Assembly (NCBI RefSeq): GCF_004323845.1
Contig: NZ_QPGR01000002.1
Span: forward strand, 98,701-162,700
Source of the DNA: Campylobacter novaezeelandiae
Lineage (GTDB): Bacteria; Campylobacterota; Campylobacteria; Campylobacterales; Campylobacteraceae
DNA length: 64,000 nucleotides
Reading direction: 5' to 3'
Below, piece by piece: positions 31,379 to 42,399 of this stretch (positions are counted from its first letter, which is position 1; each line of letters starts with the position of its first letter). A program made the position numbers and the translations under genes. Under the pieces are notes generated by a model. That model worked only from the letters and a program-made list of their open reading frames with translations, ran no database searches and had not been told where the DNA came from.

Positions 31379-33183
31379 AAATATACCTCACTTATCTTCT
31401 CCTTGATTAAATTAATAAATTCATTTAAGCTTAAATTTTTTTGCTCTTTTGCTCTTCTATCTCTTAGAGCAACGTTTCTTTTTGAGACTTCATCATCTCC
31501 TAAAACTAAAATCATTGGTAATTTTTGTTTTTCAGCGATGCGAATTTTTTTACTTAAACTTTCATTTTTTTCATAAATTTCACTATCAATACCTAATTCT
31601 AAAAGCATTTTATGAATTTCTTTAGCATAAGCTTTGTGATTGTCTGAAATTGGTATTATGCCTACTGCAGTTGGTGCAATAAAGAATGGGAATTCTCCCC
31701 CACAATGTTCGGTTAAAATTCCTATAAATCTTTCAAAAGATCCTAAAATTGCACGATGAAGCATTACGGGTTGTTTTTTCTCATTTTCGTGATTTGTATA
31801 TTCTAATTTAAAACGATTAGGTAGATTAAAATCTACTTGTATAGTTCCGCATTGCCATTTTCTTTTTAGGGCATCAGTGATTTTAATATCAATTTTTGGA
31901 CCATAAAATGCTCCACCACCTTCATCAATATTGTATTTTAAATTTTGCTCATCTAAAGCTTCTTTTAAAGCTTTTGTTGCAATTTCCCAAATTTCATCAT
32001 CACCGATAGCTTTTTCAGGTTTAGTTGAAATTTCCATTTCATAGGAAAAATTAAAGAGCTGCATTAACTTATCAACAAAATTTAAAATTTCAAGTACTTG
32101 TTCTTTGATTTGACTTGGCATACAAAAAATATGAGCATCATCTTGAGTGAATTCTCTAACTCTTAATAATCCATGCAAAACACCACTTTTTTCATGACGA
32201 TGCACAACGCCGTATTCAAAAAATTTTAAAGGTAAATCTCTATAGCTTCTAACTTCACTTTGATAAACTTTAATATGTCCTACACAATTCATAGGTTTTA
32301 TGCCATATTCTTGTTCATCAATTTGAGTAAAATACATATTTTCTTTGTAATTATCATAATGTCCGCTAATTTTCCAAGCGTCTGCTTTTAAAAGTTCAGG
32401 GCCGCGTACAGGCTCATATCCCCTTAAACGGTGAGCTTTATAAAGCATTTGCTCTAATTTACTTCTAAGTCTTGCTCCATTGCTAAGCCAAATAGGCAAT
32501 CCCCCGCCTATTTCATCATCAAAAGTAAAAAGTTTAAGTTCACTTCCTAATTTTCTATGATCTCTTTTTTTAGCCTCTTCTATAATATGCAAGTATTCTT
32601 TTAAACTTTCTTTGTCTGCAAAAGCGGTTCCATAAATGCGTGTTAGCATTTCTTTTTTTTCATCGCCACCTAAGTAAGCTCCTGCAATTCTTGTCAGTTT
32701 GAAGAATTTAAGAAATTTAGTATTTGGTAGGTGAGGACCACGACATAGATCTTCAAATTCACCTTGTTTATAAATACTTACAACTTCATTTGGAATTTTT
32801 GATAAAACCTCTTGTTTAAGATCATCATCTTTAAATTTAGTCAAAGCTTCGTTTTTTGAAATTTCATACTTTGTAATATCTAGCTTTAAATTTGCTAGTT
32901 CTTTCATTTTATCTTCTATTTTTATCAAATCTTCTTCGCTAATCTTATTTTCCACACGAAAATCATAATAAAAACCATCTTCTATTACAGGACCTACGAA
33001 AAATTTAGCTTCAGGATATAAATTTTTAATTGCTTGAGCCATTAAATGGGCACAAGAATGACGAATTACTTCTAAACTTTCATGAGAATTATCAAAATAT
33101 ATAGCTTGTAAATCTTTGCAATCTGCACTTTGTGTATCAATAATTTTATCCTGTTTTAAAAAAGCGATGATTTCTTTTTCCAT
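31375..33183 (-). CDS. thrS: Threonyl-tRNA synthetase
   Basis: The 602-aa protein has the editing domain motif [10 protein letters not shown] near residue 43 and class II catalytic motifs (motif 2 around [13 protein letters not shown], motif 3 around [12 protein letters not shown]). It lacks most of the N-terminal TGS domain found in E. coli ThrRS (642 aa), as in other epsilonproteobacteria that I recall. It precedes infC with four bases of overlap. Confidence 0.96.
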   Translation of the reverse strand: MEKEIIAFLKQDKIIDTQSADCKDLQAIYFDNSHESLEVIRHSCAHLMAQAIKNLYPEAKFFVGPVIEDGFYYDFRVENKISEEDLIKIEDKMKELANLKLDITKYEISKNEALTKFKDDDLKQEVLSKIPNEVVSIYKQGEFEDLCRGPHLPNTKFLKFFKLTRIAGAYLGGDEKKEMLTRIYGTAFADKESLKEYLHIIEEAKKRDHRKLGSELKLFTFDDEIGGGLPIWLSNGARLRSKLEQMLYKAHRLRGYEPVRGPELLKADAWKISGHYDNYKENMYFTQIDEQEYGIKPMNCVGHIKVYQSEVRSYRDLPLKFFEYGVVHRHEKSGVLHGLLRVREFTQDDAHIFCMPSQIKEQVLEILNFVDKLMQLFNFSYEMEISTKPEKAIGDDEIWEIATKALKEALDEQNLKYNIDEGGGAFYGPKIDIKITDALKRKWQCGTIQVDFNLPNRFKLEYTNHENEKKQPVMLHRAILGSFERFIGILTEHCGGEFPFFIAPTAVGIIPISDNHKAYAKEIHKMLLELGIDSEIYEKNESLSKKIRIAEKQKLPMILVLGDDEVSKRNVALRDRRAKEQKNLSLNEFINLIKEKISEVYF

Positions 33184-33283
33184 TTACTACCTTTGCTTAC
33201 TTACTCTGTAAGTTTTGATTAAAAACTTAATTTTAACTTTATAAAGCTTAATATTTTTTAAAATTAAGTTTATTTTTAAAAAA

Positions 33284-34081
33284 TTAGAAATGGCTTTGAG
33301 CATCTAAAATTCCAAAATAATATAAATATAAAAATATAAGCCCTAAAAAAATTCTATAAATTCCAAAAGGAATAAAACTAAATTTTGAAATAAATTTTAA
33401 AAAAACTTTTATAACAAAAATAGCAACAAAAAATGCTGTTATAAATCCTATAGCTAAAGGAATTAAAGTTTCATTAGTATTAAGAATATAAGGCTCTTTA
33501 TAAATACTATAAGCTGTGGCTATGATCATAGTAGGAATTGCAAGCAAAAAGCTAAATTCAGCTGCAACTTTACGATTAAACCCTAATAAAAGTCCTCCGA
33601 TAATACTTGCTCCACTTCTTGAAGTTCCAGGAATCATAGCTAAAGATTGAAAAAGTCCAATGCAAAAGGCTTGTTTGAAAGATATTTCATCTAAAGAATT
33701 AATTTGATAATTTTTATTTTTATGTAATCTTTCTATAATAATAAATACTATACCTCCAAATATCAGCATTATTACAACTACATACCCATTAAATAAAAGA
33801 TCTAAATGTTTGGCAAGAAAAAAACCAATAGCTCCAGTAGGAAAAAATCCTATGGCAAGCTTAGACCATAATTTAATATTTTGAAAAAGTTTATTCCAAA
33901 ATACAAATAAAACAGCAAGGATAGAACCAAGTTGAATTATAATTAAGAAACTTCTTAAAAATTCACTTTGTTCTATTCCTAAAATAGTTGTCCCTAAAAT
34001 CATATGTCCTGTTGAAGATATAGGTAAAAATTCAGTTAAACCTTCTATAACTCCAAGTATTAAAGCGTGAAAATTTTCCAT
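33284..34081 (-). CDS. uppP: Undecaprenyl-diphosphatase (BacA family)
   Basis: This 265-aa polytopic protein has the two conserved active-site motifs of the family, [14 protein letters not shown] near residue 14 and PGTSRSGAS near residue 158. It recycles the lipid carrier for peptidoglycan and surface glycans. It is one base from the OPT transporter gene, which lies upstream on the same strand. Confidence 0.95.
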   Translation of the reverse strand: MENFHALILGVIEGLTEFLPISSTGHMILGTTILGIEQSEFLRSFLIIIQLGSILAVLFVFWNKLFQNIKLWSKLAIGFFPTGAIGFFLAKHLDLLFNGYVVVIMLIFGGIVFIIIERLHKNKNYQINSLDEISFKQAFCIGLFQSLAMIPGTSRSGASIIGGLLLGFNRKVAAEFSFLLAIPTMIIATAYSIYKEPYILNTNETLIPLAIGFITAFFVAIFVIKVFLKFISKFSFIPFGIYRIFLGLIFLYLYYFGILDAQSHF

Positions 34082-34082
34082 C

Positions 34083-36074
34083 TTAGTCTTTTTTTACTAT
34101 GCGTTTTACAAAATACAACATAACAGCTATAAAAACAATTGATGCTAAAATTCCATTATCTGTAAAACCTAAATTCAAAGCTAAAGGATTCTCGCTTCCT
34201 TGATTGCTTACAGAAAAAACGGTAATGCCTGCTATGATAACTCCAAAAATACTTTCTCCAACTATAAGTCCTGAAGCAAACAAAATACCTTTTTGCTCAC
34301 ATTTTGCAATTTTTTCTTCTTTATGAGAATTGTGTGCATATTTCTTTTTAAGATATTTCATTACATAATAATTTAAAATCCCCCCTACTATAAGAGGTAT
34401 AATTGCTTCTGGGGGTAAATAAATACCTATACCTACGGCTAAAGGAGGTAAAGATTTTTGATATTTTTTTAAAATTTTATCAATAATTATAATAGCAATT
34501 CCAATTAAAGCTCCAAATATAATGTAATTCCATGCTATATTGTGATTAAAAATTCCTTGGGCTATTGTGCTCATCAAATTAGCTTGAGGGGCAGCTAAAG
34601 CAGCTGAAATATCCATGTCAGGTCTTGGCATAGCACCTTTAAATCCATAAGCTTGGTATAATAAATTTAATACAGGAACTATAGCTAAAGCTCCAAATAT
34701 ACAACCTATAAGTAAAGAAACTTGTTGTTTCCAAGGAGTAGCTCCAACTAAATGACCGGTTTTTAAATCTTGTAAATTATCATTTGATATAGCAGCTGTT
34801 GCTAAAATTGCACTAGTTGTAAAAATCGCTAAAGCAATAGCAAATTTAGACAAGGATTCATCAGCAAAAATTTTCTCTTGCGATCCTAAAAATAAAATAA
34901 CTAAAGAAGAAACAATTATACCTATAAGTCCAATTCCTGAAATAGGGCTAGATGAAGATCCTACGAGTCCTGCCATATATCCACAAGCTGCTGCAACAAA
35001 AAAACCGATAAAAATTGCAATTAAAGTTCCAGATACAGCAAAAATAATGTGATTTGAAAGACTTAAATTTGCATCGGTTACAAAATTATAAAAAGCAATA
35101 AAAAGTCCTATGGACATAAGGATAAATAAAAGAAAAATACTTTTTAAAGAAAGGTCTGTATCTTTAGGATCAAGATTTTGTTTATCAGAAATTTTTGTAT
35201 TTTTAATGATTTCTTTCAATCCTTTTATAACAGGGTCTAAAAGCTCTATTAATGTCCAAAGTGCAGCTATTGCTATGGCACCTGTTCCTATAAGTCTTAC
35301 TTTTGCTGACCAAACGCTTGTAGCTAATTCTGTTGCATTTTTAGTACTATCAAAATCTAAATTTGAAAGATAAGGAGTAAAAACTCCCCAAGCTAAAAAC
35401 ATTCCTAAAAAAAGTGCCAAAGCTCCTGCTAGTCCTACAAGATATCCAGCTCCTAAAAGTGCTAAAGAATAACCAGTAGAAAAACCAAAAGCCATTTTAT
35501 TCCATATAAATGAAAAATTACTTTCAGTAGCTAATATTTTAAAACCGCTACTTAGTAGACTAATAAAAGCTGCAATGAAAGATCCAGAAATTATTTCTTT
35601 GATACCATTTTTACTTTTTTTATTGCTTTGATCTTGGTTAACTACTTTTAAAATTTCAGCTGCTGCTCTTCCTTCAGGGTATACAAGTTTACTTTTGGTT
35701 ACCATAGCTCTTCTTAGGGGTATAGTAAATAAAACTCCTAAACCTCCTCCGCAAAGACAAATTAAAAAGGTTTGCCAAAGTGGAAATTCGGTCCAATAAC
35801 CACACATAAAAAGTCCTGGTATGACAAATATAACAGAAGATAAAGTTCCAGCTGCTGAAGCTTGGGTTTGAACCATATTATTTTCTAAAATATTTGAATT
35901 TCTAAAAAAGCTTAATACTGCCATAGATATTACTACAGCAGGAATTGAGGATGAAAAAGTAAGTCCTACTTTAAGACCTAAATAAACATTCGAAGCTGTA
36001 AAAATAATGGTTAAAATACTCCCTAAAAGCATTCCTCTAAAAGTTAGTTCTGTAAGTGAGTTATTTTTATACAT
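34083..36074 (-). CDS. OPT-family oligopeptide transporter (Cj0204-like)
   Basis: The 663-aa protein has about 15 hydrophobic segments and the OPT features [18 protein letters not shown] at the start and a conserved [14 protein letters not shown] loop near residue 440. Bacterial OPT proteins import oligopeptides or metal chelates; the substrate is unknown. In C. jejuni, Cj0204 has the same neighbours (uppP, thrS, infC, methylase), so this block is conserved. Confidence 0.9.
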   Translation of the reverse strand: MYKNNSLTELTFRGMLLGSILTIIFTASNVYLGLKVGLTFSSSIPAVVISMAVLSFFRNSNILENNMVQTQASAAGTLSSVIFVIPGLFMCGYWTEFPLWQTFLICLCGGGLGVLFTIPLRRAMVTKSKLVYPEGRAAAEILKVVNQDQSNKKSKNGIKEIISGSFIAAFISLLSSGFKILATESNFSFIWNKMAFGFSTGYSLALLGAGYLVGLAGALALFLGMFLAWGVFTPYLSNLDFDSTKNATELATSVWSAKVRLIGTGAIAIAALWTLIELLDPVIKGLKEIIKNTKISDKQNLDPKDTDLSLKSIFLLFILMSIGLFIAFYNFVTDANLSLSNHIIFAVSGTLIAIFIGFFVAAACGYMAGLVGSSSSPISGIGLIGIIVSSLVILFLGSQEKIFADESLSKFAIALAIFTTSAILATAAISNDNLQDLKTGHLVGATPWKQQVSLLIGCIFGALAIVPVLNLLYQAYGFKGAMPRPDMDISAALAAPQANLMSTIAQGIFNHNIAWNYIIFGALIGIAIIIIDKILKKYQKSLPPLAVGIGIYLPPEAIIPLIVGGILNYYVMKYLKKKYAHNSHKEEKIAKCEQKGILFASGLIVGESIFGVIIAGITVFSVSNQGSENPLALNLGFTDNGILASIVFIAVMLYFVKRIVKKD

Positions 36075-36326
36075 TTCTTATCTCATTATTTAATTGTATA
36101 GGCTTTATCATTATTTATCCTTTATTAGTTTTAAAAATAATAAAGATACAAAAAAAAAGCTTAGATCTTTTTAAAATGTATGTTAACTCTTGAATAAATG
36201 GCAAATAAATCAAATACTAATATGTTTCATTTAGTAACTACTATAAAAGTTTAAATAATTAAAACTATACAAATTACAAAAATTAATTTTATAATTGAGT
36301 AACATCATACAAAAAGGAGTATCAAA

Positions 36327-36500
36327 ATGAAATTTTTAGTTTCTTTTTTAATTTTATCAAGTATTTTTGTATTTAGTGCTTTTGCCGATCAAAACATGGA
36401 GGATGTTAAAGGAAAAATTAGAATAAGTTGTAATTATCCTACACAAGATATTAACGATGCTATGCAAGATTTTAATACAACTTGTCCATCAGAACAATAA
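36327..36500 (+). CDS. Small secreted hypothetical protein
   Basis: This 57-codon frame has AAAAAGGAG eight bases before its ATG. Residues 1-20 form a clear signal peptide ending SAFA-D. The mature ~37 residues contain two cysteines (ISCNYP and TTCPSE) about 18 apart that could form a disulfide. It is alone in the gap between the OPT gene and nrdA and ends in a shared terminator hairpin. I do not recognise a family. Confidence 0.7.
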   Translation: MKFLVSFLILSSIFVFSAFADQNMEDVKGKIRISCNYPTQDINDAMQDFNTTCPSEQ

Positions 36501-36518
36501 TGGCTTTTTGCCATTATT
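36496..36518. terminator. Bidirectional terminator between the small secreted gene and nrdA
   Basis: AATAATGGC, loop TTTTT, GCCATTATT: a perfect 9-bp stem overlapping both convergent stop codons. Confidence 0.7.
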
Positions 36519-38883
36519 GGCAACCCTCGCATTCTATGCTTCTATCTGCAACATTAACTTTTTCGCTATCAGGGCTTTCGCTTCTTAGATAATAGGTTGA
36601 TTTAATTCCTAGTTCCCATGCTAGTTGATAAATTTCGTTAAGATATCCACCGCTTGCCTTATCAAGTGATAAGAATATATTAAGACTTTGTCCTTGATCT
36701 ATCCATTTTCCACGTATAGCAGCAGCCTTAACTAGAATTTTTTGATCAAGTTCATAAGCAGGAGTATAGTATTGCCAAGTTTCTAAATTTAAATTTGGAA
36801 CAACTACAGGTATCATTCCGCTTAAATTTTGTTCAAACCATTTTCTCTTATACACAGGTTCTATAGTTTGTGTTGTTCCTACTAAAATAGAAATTGAGGA
36901 GGTGGGTGCAATAGCCATTAAATACCCATTTCGCATACCATCTTTTTTAACTTTTTCTCTTAATTTATCCCAATCACATACGCTTTGATCAAATAATCCT
37001 TCTTTTAGTGTTAAGGCTTTGGCTTTAGGGCTTGCTAGATCTATTGGAAAAATTCCTTTACTCCAGTTTGATCCTTCAAATTCTGAATAAGTTCCTTTTT
37101 CTATAGCTAAATTTGAACTTGTATTTATTGCTTCATAGCTAATTTGTTCCATTATTTCATCGATTTTGTTAAAATGTTCATCACTTCCCCAATAAATTTT
37201 GGCTTCTGCAAGCATTTGAGCTTCTCCCATTACGCCAAGTCCTATAGCACGAGATTTTAAATTCGTATCTTTTACTTTTCTATGTGGATAAAAATTAAGA
37301 TCGATCACATTATCAAGCATTCTTATAGCAGTTGGAACAACTCGTTTTATATCTTCTTGAGTATAAACTTTACTTAAATTTATACTTGCTAGATTGCAAA
37401 CTGCTGTTTTTCCATCATTTTTAAATTTTTCAACTATATAAACTTTATTGCCGTCTATGCTATCTAAAGTGCTTATTTTTTTAGCTGGTTTTTGATAGTT
37501 TCCATTAACAGTGATTATTTCTTCTTCATGGAAGTATTTTTCTTCGCCATTTTCAAAGACAACCTTGATTTGATAATAGTTTGGTTCAGTGTTTTGAAAG
37601 ATTTCTGTGCATAAATTTGAACTTCTAATAATACCTGAATGAGCATTTGGATTAGCTTTGTTAGCATTATCTTTAAAACATAGAAAAGGCATACCAGTTT
37701 CAAAATAATTAAGTAATATTTTTTTCCAAAGTTCTTTTGCTTCTATGATTTCTTTGACAATGCTTTCATCTTTTTCATATTCTTCATATCTTTTTTCAAA
37801 TTCTTCTCCATATAAATCACACAAATCAGCAGTATCAGCAGGATCAAAGAGGGTCCATTTATCATTAGCTCTAACTCTTTTCATAAAAAGATCATTAATC
37901 CATAATGCAGGAAAGAGTTCGTGAGCTCTTCTTCTTTCTTCGCCTGAATTTTTACGCAAATCGATAAAATCGCTTATATCCATATGCCAAGGTTCTATAT
38001 AAACAGCAATAGCGCCTTTTCTAGTTCCTAGTTGATCAACTGCAACTGCTATATCGTTAGTAATCTTTAAAAAAGGTATAATACCTCCTGCTGCATTTTT
38101 ATGACCATCAATGCTTCCACCCATAGCACGAACTTTAGACCAATCCCAGCCTATACCACCTCCGAATTTAGAAAGCAAAGCCATTTCTTGATAGCTATCA
38201 AAAATACCTTCTATATTATCAGGTGTGCTTCCTATATAACAAGAGCTTAATTGATGGCGTGTAGTTCTAGCATTAGATAGTGTTGGAGTGGCTAACATTA
38301 CTTCAAATTTAGAGATGAGGTCATAGAATTTTTTTGCCCATTCTGTAGGATTAAACTCATTTTGAGCCAAAAACATTGCAATAGCCATAAACATTTGTTG
38401 AGGTAGTTCTATAGGCATACCTTTGCTATCTTTTATCAAATATCTATCGTATAAAGTTTTAATACCAAGATAGGTAAATTGCATATCCCTTTCAGGTTTT
38501 ATATAAGCGTTTAGATCATCAAGATCATATTTTTCTTTAAGGCCTAGTAGGATTCTTCCTTCTTTTTCTCCTTTTTCAAGATATTCTCTTAGATGATTGT
38601 AACGGTTCATACCATTTACTTTTTTGTAAAGATCAAATAAAAAAAGTCTAGCCGCAACAAAAGTCCAATTAGGACAATCAATATCTATCTTATCCACTGC
38701 TGTTTTAATTAAAGTTTTTTGTATCTCTTCTGTGGTTATTCCATCTCTAAATTGAATTTTTGCATCAAGCTCTAATTCGCTTAGATTTACTCCCTCTAAA
38801 TTTTTAACAGCATCAGAAGTGCATTTTTTGATTTTTGAAATATCTAATTCTTCAGTACGTCCATTTCTTTTAATAACTTTCAT
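36514..38883 (-). CDS. nrdA: Ribonucleoside-diphosphate reductase, class Ia alpha subunit
   Basis: The 789-aa protein has an N-terminal ATP-cone (MKVIKRNGRTEELDISKI), the active-site region SSCYIGSTPDNI and CNLASINL, and a redox-active C-terminal tail ECEGCQ. With NrdB it makes deoxynucleotides under oxygen. It lies 15 bases after purB, the order seen for Cj0023c-Cj0024c. Confidence 0.96.
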   Translation of the reverse strand: MKVIKRNGRTEELDISKIKKCTSDAVKNLEGVNLSELELDAKIQFRDGITTEEIQKTLIKTAVDKIDIDCPNWTFVAARLFLFDLYKKVNGMNRYNHLREYLEKGEKEGRILLGLKEKYDLDDLNAYIKPERDMQFTYLGIKTLYDRYLIKDSKGMPIELPQQMFMAIAMFLAQNEFNPTEWAKKFYDLISKFEVMLATPTLSNARTTRHQLSSCYIGSTPDNIEGIFDSYQEMALLSKFGGGIGWDWSKVRAMGGSIDGHKNAAGGIIPFLKITNDIAVAVDQLGTRKGAIAVYIEPWHMDISDFIDLRKNSGEERRRAHELFPALWINDLFMKRVRANDKWTLFDPADTADLCDLYGEEFEKRYEEYEKDESIVKEIIEAKELWKKILLNYFETGMPFLCFKDNANKANPNAHSGIIRSSNLCTEIFQNTEPNYYQIKVVFENGEEKYFHEEEIITVNGNYQKPAKKISTLDSIDGNKVYIVEKFKNDGKTAVCNLASINLSKVYTQEDIKRVVPTAIRMLDNVIDLNFYPHRKVKDTNLKSRAIGLGVMGEAQMLAEAKIYWGSDEHFNKIDEIMEQISYEAINTSSNLAIEKGTYSEFEGSNWSKGIFPIDLASPKAKALTLKEGLFDQSVCDWDKLREKVKKDGMRNGYLMAIAPTSSISILVGTTQTIEPVYKRKWFEQNLSGMIPVVVPNLNLETWQYYTPAYELDQKILVKAAAIRGKWIDQGQSLNIFLSLDKASGGYLNEIYQLAWELGIKSTYYLRSESPDSEKVNVADRSIECEGCQ

Positions 38884-38898
38884 AATTAACCTTTAGAA

Positions 38899-40227
38899 TT
38901 ATTTAAATGTTCTTGCAAAAATTGCATCAATATTTTTTGTGTAATAAGAATAATCAAAACATTTTCTAACATCTTCTTCTTTAAGTTTTGATCTTAAATC
39001 CTCATCATTTAAAAGAGCAATTAAAAATAAACTTTCATTTTTTTCATTTAGGGCAGATTTTCCATCTTGTAAATCATTCCAAACTTTCATAGCATTTCTT
39101 TGAACGATTTTATAAGCTTCTTCACGACTTAAACCTTTAAGTGGAAGCTCTAAAAGAACTCTTCCTGAAAAAACTAATCCACCTGTAAGATTTAAATTTT
39201 TCATCATATTTTTAGGGTAGACTAAAAGATTATCAATCAAATTTTTTAGTCTATTTAGCATAAAATCAGCAGTAATAAAAGCATCAGGTAGGATAAATCT
39301 TTCTACACTTGAATGGCTTATATCTCTTTCATGCCAAAGAGCAACATTTTCTAAAGCTGGTGTTACAAAGGATCTTAAAATTCTGCAAAGTCCTGTTATA
39401 TTTTCACTTAAAACAGGATTTCTTTTATGTGGCATTGCTGAGCTTCCTTTTTGCCCTTGTGAAAAATATTCTTCAGCTTCATAAACTTCTGTTCTTTGAA
39501 AATGTCTAATTGCTACAGCAATTTGTTCGCAACTTGAAGCTAATATAGCTATGGCAGAAATTACTTGTGCGTAACGATCTCTTTGAATGATTTGATTTGA
39601 TACAGGAGCTGGTTTTAAATTTAAAATTTTACAAACTTCTTCTTCAAATTCTAAAGGAGCATGAGCAAAATTCCCCATGGCCCCACTGATTTTTCCATAG
39701 CTAATTACCTCTTTTGCATGAAGTAAAAGTTCTTTTGCATTTTTTATTTCATCATACCAAATTGCCATTACCAAACCAAAAGTGATAGGTTCACCATGAA
39801 TTCCATGACTTCTTCCTACCATTAAGGTATTTTTGTGTTCTAAGGCACGTTTTTTAATTACATCTAAAAGTTGTTCTATATCTTCTAAAATTAATTCTAA
39901 ACTTTCTTTTATTTGTAAGGCTACAGCAGTATCAATACAATCAGAACTTGTCATTGCATAATGCAAAAAACGACCTTCTTCTCCTAAATTTTCACTAACA
40001 TTTGTAAGAAAAGCTATGACATCGTGTTTGGTAGTCTTTTCAATTTCGTCAATTCTATTGATGTCAAATTTGGCATTTTCTAAAATTTTTTTACAATCTG
40101 CATCATTTATAATTCCAAGCTTATTCCAAGCTTTAACTGCGGCTAATTCTACTTTAAGCCAAGCATCATATTTGGCTTTTAAGTCCCATTTTTTAGCCAT
40201 TATTTCCCTGCTATATCTTTGAACCAT
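38899..40227 (-). CDS. purB: Adenylosuccinate lyase
   Basis: The 442-aa protein has the fumarase/lyase superfamily signature GSSAMPHKRNP near residue 262 and the His motifs TSSDCIDTA and GRSHGIHGEP. It acts twice in purine synthesis. It is divergent from the pseudouridine synthase gene and overlaps nothing. Confidence 0.96.
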   Translation of the reverse strand: MVQRYSREIMAKKWDLKAKYDAWLKVELAAVKAWNKLGIINDADCKKILENAKFDINRIDEIEKTTKHDVIAFLTNVSENLGEEGRFLHYAMTSSDCIDTAVALQIKESLELILEDIEQLLDVIKKRALEHKNTLMVGRSHGIHGEPITFGLVMAIWYDEIKNAKELLLHAKEVISYGKISGAMGNFAHAPLEFEEEVCKILNLKPAPVSNQIIQRDRYAQVISAIAILASSCEQIAVAIRHFQRTEVYEAEEYFSQGQKGSSAMPHKRNPVLSENITGLCRILRSFVTPALENVALWHERDISHSSVERFILPDAFITADFMLNRLKNLIDNLLVYPKNMMKNLNLTGGLVFSGRVLLELPLKGLSREEAYKIVQRNAMKVWNDLQDGKSALNEKNESLFLIALLNDEDLRSKLKEEDVRKCFDYSYYTKNIDAIFARTFK

Positions 40228-40304
40228 TTTAAACCTTTTTTGGTTATAATTTTTTTAATGAGAAAATGTAATTCTATCTCAAAAAATTTACAAAAAGGTT
40301 AAAG

Positions 40305-41204
40305 TTGCCTTATACGAAAATTAAGCTATCAAATAATGGAAAAAAGGCGTTTCAAGTCCTTATGGAAAACTTAAAAATTTCTATAAATGAGGCTCAAAAA
40401 CTTATAGATAAAAAAAGACTTTTTTGTGATGGAAATTTAGTTACACAAAAAAATCAAATTTTAAAAGGCATTATAGAATTGATTGTTTATGAAAACAATC
40501 CAAAAGGAGTTGAAATTGTCTTTGAAAATGAAGATTTTTCTGTGATTGAAAAGCCAAGTGGAGTATTATCTCATCCCAATGGAAGAAATTGTGAATATAG
40601 TCTTTGTGATGAAATTTGGCATATTTGGGGAAAAGAGGCTTGTGTGGCTCACAGGCTTGATAAAGAAACAAGCGGACTTATACTTGTAGCAAAACATAAA
40701 AATTCTCAAATTGATTTTAAAACTATGTTTGAAAAAAAAGAAATTCAAAAAGAATATTTGGCTTTAGTCCAAGGAAAGATAAATGAGAATTTTAGTGTAA
40801 ATGTAAGAATGGATTTAGTTAAAGATTATGACGATATAAAAACAAGAATGTGTATTTGTGAAAAAGGAAAAAATTCTTTCACTGAATTTGAAATTTTAGA
40901 ATTTTATCCAGAATTTAATGCCACACTTTTGCTTTGTAAGCCTTTTACGGGAAGACAGCATCAAATAAGACTTCATTTGTTTCATGTGAAACATAAAATT
41001 TTAGGAGATCCTTTATATGGCTTAAATAAAGAGCAAATTGAAAGAATTTTAGATAAAAAAATGGAAGAAAAAGAAAGGATAGAATTTTGTGGAGCAAAGC
41101 GTTTGCTTTTACATTCTTATCGTTTGAAATTCAAATACAAAAATAAATTTTTTGATATAATCTCCAAAAAAAATATAAAAAAAGAATTCTTAAATTTCTT
41201 ATGA
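40305..41204 (+). CDS. RluA-family 23S rRNA pseudouridine synthase (Cj0022c-like)
   Basis: The 299-aa protein has a short S4-like N-terminus and the RluA catalytic motif AHRLDKETSGLIL near residue 117, then GRQHQIRLH. It starts with TTG at 40305 after AAAAAGGTT. It likely modifies 23S rRNA; the exact site is not readable from sequence. The start of a phase-variable glycosyltransferase gene follows 44 bases later. Confidence 0.9.
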   Translation: MPYTKIKLSNNGKKAFQVLMENLKISINEAQKLIDKKRLFCDGNLVTQKNQILKGIIELIVYENNPKGVEIVFENEDFSVIEKPSGVLSHPNGRNCEYSLCDEIWHIWGKEACVAHRLDKETSGLILVAKHKNSQIDFKTMFEKKEIQKEYLALVQGKINENFSVNVRMDLVKDYDDIKTRMCICEKGKNSFTEFEILEFYPEFNATLLLCKPFTGRQHQIRLHLFHVKHKILGDPLYGLNKEQIERILDKKMEEKERIEFCGAKRLLLHSYRLKFKYKNKFFDIISKKNIKKEFLNFL

Positions 41205-41248
41205 TTAAAACTCATAAGAAATTATATTTTAATAATTAAGGAGTTAAA

Positions 41249-42281
41249 ATGAAAAATAAACTAACAACGGGGGGGGGTAATAGGATTTTTTTGTCCTTAT
41301 GGCATAGGAGATAGTTTAATTTCTTTAAAAGCTTTATATGCAATAAAACATATTTATAGGGCAGAAATAGTTTTTTTTGGAAAAAGTAATTTAAAAGATT
41401 TAATATCTTGTTTTGATTTTATTGATAAATTTGAAGAAATTCCTTCATTAACTTCTAGTGAAAATCCTATCATAAAAGAGAAAATTAATAAGTATAATTT
41501 AGATTTTATTATTTCTTTTCATGCTAAAACTTTTGTACTTAAATTTTTGATAAATACTAATGCTAAAAAAGTGATTACTAGAAATCGTCCTATTTCTATT
41601 TTTTCTTTAAAATGCAAATGTGTCTTTGTTTCTTTTATTAAAAGATTTTATAAAAATAGAAACGATGAATTTAAAATGCTTTATTATGCAAGAAAAATAA
41701 ATCCTAAATTATTTGATAAAGAAATTAAAAATTTAAATTTTGATATAAAAATTAAAACAAATATTTATAATAAAAATATCATAAATAATTTTTTAGATCA
41801 AAATAATATAAAAGATAAAAATTTAATACTTCTTAACCCTTTTTCTATTTCAGCTTTTTATACTTTAAAATTGGTAGATTATTTAAAGCTTTGTCAAGAA
41901 ATTGTTTCTAAATTTAGTGATGTTTGCATAATTATACCAAGTTATGAGACTGTGCATAAAGATTTTATACAAGAATTTAATATGTTTTTTAAACAAAAAC
42001 CACAAAAAATTTATATTTTTAAAAACGATGACAATATTTTAAATATTTGCGAGCTTATCAAAAGAACAAAATGTGTTATATCTCCTAGTACAGGGGTGAT
42101 TCATCTTGCTTCAAATTTGGAAAAATCAAGCATAGGTTTATTTAGTGAAAAAGATATAATTTTTTGGGAAACTTTTAACAAGGATTATGTTTTGCTAAAT
42201 AAAACTAAAGAAGAATTGAGTACATATGATATTTTAGAGATTATAAACGAAATACTTTTAAAATTAAAAAGATATTTATAA
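41249..42281 (+). CDS. GT9 (heptosyltransferase-like) glycosyltransferase copy 1, phase-variable, OFF
   Basis: An ATG at 41249 with TAAGGAG upstream reads seven codons into a G9 tract (41269-41277) and then reaches TAG about 15 codons later. With eight or eleven G the frame would join the long downstream frame, giving about 343 aa. That frame starts IGFFCPYGIGDSLISL, the GT9 N-terminal glycine loop, and contains the C-terminal donor-site motif ISPSTGVIHLASN. Members transfer heptose or related sugars to lipooligosaccharide or other glycans. It is paralogous to the next gene. Confidence 0.82.
41269..41277 (+). repeat. Poly-G tract, G9, in GT9 copy 1
   Basis: Nine G starting in the seventh codon. 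Length 9 is out of frame; 8 or 11 would be in frame. Confidence 0.93.
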
Positions 42282-42399
42282 GTCTTAGATTTAAAATAAT
42301 AATAAATTAAATTTCTAAGGTTTTGAAATTTAATTCTATTGCGATTTTATAGGTTTTAAGCTAAAATTTTTAGCTTGAGTTATCTTAAAAGGAGTGATA

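Noticed and set aside
41547-42281. Separate 244-aa gene starting at a TTG
   Set aside because: The same frame is open upstream to 41277 with GT9 N-terminal sequence. It is the body of GT9 copy 1.
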